From Acidobacteriota bacterium (GTDB lineage Bacteria; Actinomycetota; Acidimicrobiia; Spongiisociales; UBA5794): a stretch of 64,000 bases of DNA. The stretch is taken from contig JADFQA010000014.1 in the NCBI GenBank assembly GCA_022562055.1, positions 1 through 64,000 on the forward strand, in the 5' to 3' direction. A program made the position numbers and the translations under genes. Below are positions 60,422 through 64,000 of this stretch, one piece after another. Each line of letters begins with the position of its first letter. Position 1 is the first letter of the stretch. Under the pieces are notes generated by a model. That model did not search any database. It was not told the DNA's origin and saw only the letters and a list, made by a program, of their open reading frames with translations.

Positions 60422-61030
60422 ATGAGTCGGCCACCCAAATATTCGACAGAGCAAATCTTGGACGCGTCGTTGACGATGGTTCTCGACGGCGGTCCGATGA
60501 AGCTTTCTGTTGCCGGAGTTGCCCAGCAGATTGGTGCGCCGAGTGGTTCCATCTACCACCGATTCTCTGGCAAGGATGCTCTTGTGGGAGCGCTTTGGTT
60601 ACGGAGTGTCGAAAAGTTCCAAGAAGGTTTCACGACGGCGATCGCCGCCGACGAGCCGCTGGAAGCCGCCATCGCCGCGGCGACTCATGTCGTGCGTTGG
60701 AGCCGAAACGAGTTCGACCACGCCAGGCTGCTGCTTGTTCACCGCAGCAGGGATTTCTTCGGCGCCGGCTGGCCAGAGGAGCTGCGCGACCGCAACGACC
60801 GGCAGCGGCTTAAGGCGCAGCGAGCGATTCGCGACCTCGCCGACCGCCTCGGCGCGGTGGACGCCGATGGACTCGCCCGAGTGAAGTTCGCCGTCGTCAG
60901 CGTCCCTTACGGTGCGGTCCGTCCGGCGTTGAGTACCGGTCGGCGTCCACCGTCGATCCTGGAGGTTTTTGTCGAAGAAACCGTTGTCGCGCTGCTCGGG
61001 CCGCTGGCGGGGAGAAGGAAAGATACATGA
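60422..61030 (+). CDS. TetR-family transcriptional regulator
   Basis: 202 residues. HTH: KYSTEQILDASLTMVLDGG, then KLSVAGVAQQIGAPSGSIYH and RFSGKDALVGALWLRS. The ligand domain has no diagnostic features. The start lies three bases after a perfect palindrome, so a leaderless or very short-leader transcript is likely. It overlaps the downstream PNPOx-like gene (ATGA), a typical regulator-enzyme pair. Confidence 0.88.
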   Translation: MSRPPKYSTEQILDASLTMVLDGGPMKLSVAGVAQQIGAPSGSIYHRFSGKDALVGALWLRSVEKFQEGFTTAIAADEPLEAAIAAATHVVRWSRNEFDHARLLLVHRSRDFFGAGWPEELRDRNDRQRLKAQRAIRDLADRLGAVDADGLARVKFAVVSVPYGAVRPALSTGRRPPSILEVFVEETVVALLGPLAGRRKDT

Positions 61031-61539
61031 TTGACCAAGCTACATGGGACCGTGGTGCCGCGGTTCTTCGCCAGGGGATGTCGACCTCGGTGCATTGTTC
61101 AATAGCGAGTATCAACGAGGATGGATCTCCCCATGTGACTCCTATGGGGTCTCTTCAGATAACAGGTTTGGGCACGGGGATGTACTTCGACGTGTTTAAC
61201 GAGACCTTGGCATGCAACGTCGATCGTGACCCTCGAGTGACGATTCTCGCTGTCAATAGCTCTAGATCCTTTTGGCTCACGATGCTCGCACGAGGCCGCT
61301 TCCGAGACTATCCGGGTGTTCGGTTTGTCGGCACCATTGCTCCGCGGCGCGAGTCCACTGCACGTGAGCAGGCACGATTTCGACAACGTGTGAAGCGACT
61401 GCGTCGTCTCAAGGGTTACCGCGCGTTGTGGAGCGAGGTCGGTTACGCCCGTGACGCCGAGTTCACCGACGTCACTTTCGTCCGAATCGGGAGCACCACA
61501 AGCCACCTCGGAGATAGGGTCGCGAAAAGTCAGGGATGA
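61027..61539 (+). CDS. Pyridoxamine 5'-phosphate oxidase-fold flavoprotein-like protein
   Basis: 170 residues. The split-barrel pattern is visible: SVHCSIASINEDGSPHVTPM, GSLQITGLGTGMYFDVFNE and LACNVDRDPRVTILAVN. These proteins bind FMN or F420 and reduce various substrates. The C-terminus has a basic helix (about 116-135). It is co-transcribed with the TetR gene. The 292 bases after it (61540-61831) contain only a weak open frame from 61536, which I do not accept as a gene. Confidence 0.78.
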   Translation: MIDQATWDRGAAVLRQGMSTSVHCSIASINEDGSPHVTPMGSLQITGLGTGMYFDVFNETLACNVDRDPRVTILAVNSSRSFWLTMLARGRFRDYPGVRFVGTIAPRRESTAREQARFRQRVKRLRRLKGYRALWSEVGYARDAEFTDVTFVRIGSTTSHLGDRVAKSQG

Positions 61540-61831
61540 AGACTTTTCCAGAGATCCCGATTACGTTCCGTGGCCGAAGTGGTGCACACACCCTGCTTGT
61601 CGTTGCAGATCCACTGTTTGTGTCCATCGATGTGAGCTGTCTGACAGATCCAGCGGTCGTCTGTACCGTATTCGGGTCAATCTCAGGACTCAGCCCGGTG
61701 CGTTGCTCCACGAAATTTCGATCCCGTCAAGAAGCTCCTGCTCTTATTAGGGGGAGCTTCGAACGTGCCAGCCCGATGTTACGAGGCTCATCGCGGCAAT
61801 TTGCGTGCGGCACTCGCTCCGTGTTGGGCCG

Positions 61832-62740
61832 ATGACTTCCACTGCCGCAATCAGTCTTGATGCGGTCCTCGTCGCCGTCACTCGAGACCGTCCGCGAATT
61901 CTTACGGTTCGGACCGATCGCCGTCTCGACGGCATCCCATCGGGTCCCCTCGACGTTGACAACGACACGACGCTTGAACTCGGGTTACGGCGCTGGATCC
62001 GTCAGCAGGCGGGAGTCGAAGTTGGGTATGCCGAGCAGCTCTATACGTTTGGAGATCTGGACCGAGGGATTCGTCACACAGCGCGCCAAAAGCGTGTGGT
62101 TTCAGTGGCGTACCTGGGTCTCGGCATCGAAAGCGTTCCATCTCCCGACGCCGAATGGCGGGATTTCTACACCCTGTTCCCTTGGGAGGACCATCGAGAG
62201 GAACGCCCCGAGTTTCTCGACGAGCATCTGATTCCCCACCTGTTCGCCTATACAGACGATGCTGTTTGGGCTGATCGTGTCCACATCGCCTTTGGGGCCG
62301 GATCGATGCAGTGGGATCCGATTCGAGTCCTGGATAGGTACGAATTGCTGTATCAAGCCGACCTGATCGCTGAAGCCTTTCACGACAAGGAGCAGTCCGC
62401 TCCGAAATCTCTCCAGACAGGACCGGCGATGGCCTACGATCACCGTCGAATCGTCGCAACGGCCATGGGCAGACTACGCGGCAAACTGACGTACCGCCCC
62501 GTTGTGTTCGAATTGCTGCCCGATTCGTTCACGCTGCTCGCCCTACAGCGCACTGTTGAAGCACTTCACGGCCGTCGGCTTCACAAGCAGAACTTTCGGC
62601 GCGTCATCGAACAGGGTGGGCTTGTGGAGGGCACAGGTGACTATGCCGCGACGGGTGGGAGGCCCGCGGAACTCTTCCGTTTCCGTCAGGAAGTCCTGCT
62701 TGAGCGCCCCCGTCCCGGTGTCGTGTTTCCTGGGCGCTGA
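61832..62740 (+). CDS. nrtR: NrtR-type NUDIX transcriptional repressor of NAD synthesis
   Basis: 302 residues from ATG 61832. An N-terminal NUDIX-like domain (ISLDAVLVAVTRDRPRILTV, ELGLRRWIRQQAGVEVGYAE, YTFGDLDR) with a degenerate catalytic box is followed by a winged helix (FTLLALQRTVEALHGRRLHK, FRRVIEQGGLVEGTG). This fusion is the NrtR architecture, which senses ADP-ribose and represses NAD genes. nadA and nadB follow, with a palindrome in the spacer. Confidence 0.88.
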   Translation: MTSTAAISLDAVLVAVTRDRPRILTVRTDRRLDGIPSGPLDVDNDTTLELGLRRWIRQQAGVEVGYAEQLYTFGDLDRGIRHTARQKRVVSVAYLGLGIESVPSPDAEWRDFYTLFPWEDHREERPEFLDEHLIPHLFAYTDDAVWADRVHIAFGAGSMQWDPIRVLDRYELLYQADLIAEAFHDKEQSAPKSLQTGPAMAYDHRRIVATAMGRLRGKLTYRPVVFELLPDSFTLLALQRTVEALHGRRLHKQNFRRVIEQGGLVEGTGDYAATGGRPAELFRFRQEVLLERPRPGVVFPGR

Positions 62741-62867
62741 CAGAGTCATTTCTCTCCACGCGTTTGAGGTTACATATCGAACTCGTGTCGAGGCCCACCG
62801 TTGTTGGGCAATCGTACTGCCGTGGGTTCGCACATCGCGTTCGTTCGAAAAAGGGAGTCCGCGTACA

Positions 62868-62892
62868 TATAATGCTCAGACTGAGTATAATT
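62868..62892. promoter_or_regulatory. Predicted NrtR operator upstream of nadA
   Basis: TATAATGCTCAG-A-CTGAGTATAATT is an imperfect palindrome with a perfect CTCAG/CTGAG core. It ends six bases before the nadA ATG (62899). Its TATAAT also fits a -10 element, so repressor binding would block transcription directly. Confidence 0.7.
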
Positions 62893-62898
62893 CCCGTT

Positions 62899-63885
62899 AT
62901 GAGCACTTCAACCACAACAAAACTTATCTCAGTCAGTGAACGGTTGGTCGGCATCGTGCCCGATGTGGAGAGGTTTATCGCCGAACCGATCATCGAAGAC
63001 ATCGAGCGACTCAAGCGGGAACGCAACGCCGTTGTGCTTGCTCACAACTACATGACAGCCGACATTTTCCACGGTGTTGCTGATCTTCGCGGTGACAGTT
63101 TGGCGCTCGCTCACATGGCGGTCACCACTTCGGCCGACGTCGTTGTTCTCGCCGGAGTGTATTTCATGGCTGAGACGGCCAAGATTGTTAACCCGGACAA
63201 GACTGTGCTGATACCGGACGTGAACGCCGGCTGCTCGCTTGCCGACTCCATCACCGCGGCGGACGTCCGCATGCTCAAAAGGCGCTACCCGGGTGTTCCC
63301 GTCGTGAGCTACGTCAACACGTCGGCAGAGGTGAAGGCCGAGTCGGACATCTGCTGTACGTCTGGGAATGCCGTCCGGGTCGTGGAATCTCTCGACTCGA
63401 ACCGCGTCATATTTCTGCCCGACCGCTACCTCGGAATGTGGGTCGCCTCCCAGACGTCCAAGGACATCATCCTTTGGGACGGTTCTTGCATGGTTCACGA
63501 ACGGTTCACCGCCGCAGAACTGCGTGAATACCGGCAGCACCACGTCGGCATTCAGATCATTGCCCACCCCGAATGCCCGCCGGACGTTCTGGCCGAGGCT
63601 GACTACGTCGGGTCGACCGCCGGGATGATTGATTGGGTGCGAGCCGTGGCCCCACCAAAGGTAGTCATGGTTACCGAATGCTCTATGGCAGGCAATGTTG
63701 CCGCACAAACACCAAATACCGAGTTCATTCAGCCCTGCAACCTTTGCCCGTACATGAAGATGATTACCCTCGAGAACATCCGCCACGCCCTGCTGACAAT
63801 GACGACCGAAGTCACGATAGGCGTCGCAGTTGCCGGGCGAGCACGTCGAGCGATCGATCGAATGCTGGCAGTTCCCAGCACATGA
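62899..63885 (+). CDS. nadA: Quinolinate synthase
   Basis: 328 residues from ATG 62899. NadA condenses iminoaspartate with dihydroxyacetone phosphate to quinolinate using a [4Fe-4S] cluster. Signatures: NAVVLAHNYMTADIFHGVAD, GVYFMAETAKIVNPDKTVLIP, DVNAGCSLADSI, SDICCTSGNAV, HPECPPDV and ATTERs-like NTEFIQPCNLCPYMKMITL. The cluster cysteines are present. The stop overlaps the nadB start (ATGA). Confidence 0.95.
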   Translation: MSTSTTTKLISVSERLVGIVPDVERFIAEPIIEDIERLKRERNAVVLAHNYMTADIFHGVADLRGDSLALAHMAVTTSADVVVLAGVYFMAETAKIVNPDKTVLIPDVNAGCSLADSITAADVRMLKRRYPGVPVVSYVNTSAEVKAESDICCTSGNAVRVVESLDSNRVIFLPDRYLGMWVASQTSKDIILWDGSCMVHERFTAAELREYRQHHVGIQIIAHPECPPDVLAEADYVGSTAGMIDWVRAVAPPKVVMVTECSMAGNVAAQTPNTEFIQPCNLCPYMKMITLENIRHALLTMTTEVTIGVAVAGRARRAIDRMLAVPST

Positions 63886-64000
63886 TTCACCTCGACGACG
63901 TTGTGATAACAGACTGTCTCATCGTCGGTTCGGGTATTGCGGGTCTCTCGACCGCCCTTTCACTAGGAAACTGCACCGTCGTCACAAAGACCGACTTGGG
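63882..64000 (+). CDS. nadB: L-aspartate oxidase (N-terminus only, cut by window edge)
   Basis: ATG 63882 overlaps the nadA stop and opens a frame to the window end. The visible 39 residues include the FAD-binding motif DCLIVGSGIAGLSTALSL, as in NadB, which oxidises L-aspartate to iminoaspartate for NadA. Identity rests on this motif plus its position after nadA. Confidence 0.88.
   Translation, partial: MIHLDDVVITDCLIVGSGIAGLSTALSLGNCTVVTKTDL

Noticed and set aside
61536-61835. 99-codon frame overlapping the PNPOx-like stop by ATGA
   Set aside because: Composition (Ser/Arg/Cys-rich, no hydrophobic core pattern) and run-on into the NrtR start do not look like a real protein; the overlap can be chance.

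Overview
The window is the replication-origin region of an actinobacterial chromosome. From right to left on the minus strand it carries the conserved block sigM-like / anti-sigma / trxB / trxA / cwlM-like, then parB, parA, rsmG, jag, yidC, yidD, rnpA and rpmH on the plus strand, then dnaA, dnaN, recF, dciA, gyrB, gyrA and DUF3566 on the minus strand. Further left, tRNA-Ile, tRNA-Ala, crgA, sortase, trpG and the pknB-pbpA-rodA-pstP-fhaB-fhaA envelope/signalling operon complete the arrangement known from Mycobacterium. A mycothiol-type isomerase family protein, PASTA kinase, CrgA and a class E-like sortase all point to Actinobacteria. The absence of pknA, the short FhaA, the single-domain PstP and the moderate GC content suggest a deep-branching class such as Acidimicrobiia; this is inference from gene content, not a phylogeny.

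Layout. 1-626: end of a nucleotide-sugar epimerase/dehydratase. 793-7703: six-gene fhaA-pknB operon controlling peptidoglycan synthesis and division. 7706-10545: mutY, then trpG/small membrane protein/sortase on the other strand, and crgA. 10718-12930: lipoprotein, Zn-ribbon membrane protein and thiolase. 13053-13313: tRNA-Ala and tRNA-Ile. 13503-39177: a roughly 25-kb accessory block inserted between the tRNA/crgA side and the DUF3566-gyrA side. It holds a CcdA-like membrane protein with an in-frame UGA and a SECIS-like hairpin, a methyltransferase pseudogene, an aromatic amino acid decarboxylase, an ABC importer plus homocysteine methyltransferase facing ahcY, a broken aldehyde dehydrogenase, a cobalamin riboswitch with btuFCD-cobO, a giant helical metallopeptidase paired with a caspase-fold protein, a broken flippase and an amidohydrolase. 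39342-53967: DUF3566, gyrA, gyrB, dciA, recF, dnaN, oriC, dnaA, rpmH, rnpA, yidD, yidC, jag, parS, rsmG, parA, parB. 54028-59401: cwlM-like, trxA, trxB, anti-sigma, sigma and pseudokinase. 59515-64000: GNAT, TetR with a PNPOx-like partner, and NrtR with nadA-nadB.

How the genes fit together. PknB with PstP and the FHA proteins should phosphorylate and read out the state of the RodA/PbpA wall machinery, and the distant CwlM-like protein and the pseudokinase probably belong to the same control network. The methionine cycle is represented by ahcY (SAH to homocysteine) and, divergently, by an importer operon ending in a homocysteine S-methyltransferase. Corrinoid uptake and adenosylation are under a B12 riboswitch. 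NAD synthesis (nadA, nadB) follows its likely repressor NrtR, with a palindromic operator between them.

The strongest novel signal is the CcdA/DsbD-like gene at 13503-14339 (minus). Its only in-frame stop is a UGA exactly where the family has its second redox cysteine. Immediately downstream is a hairpin with the bulged U, the GGUCU apical loop and the spacing of the E. coli fdhF SECIS. This predicts a selenocysteine-containing transmembrane thiol reductant conduit. Second is the two-gene module at 31960-35048 (840-residue helical protein with a C-terminal HELTH zincin, translationally coupled to a His/Cys caspase-fold protein). Third is the dnaA-dnaN spacer, which shows a textbook DnaA-trio next to tandem DnaA boxes.
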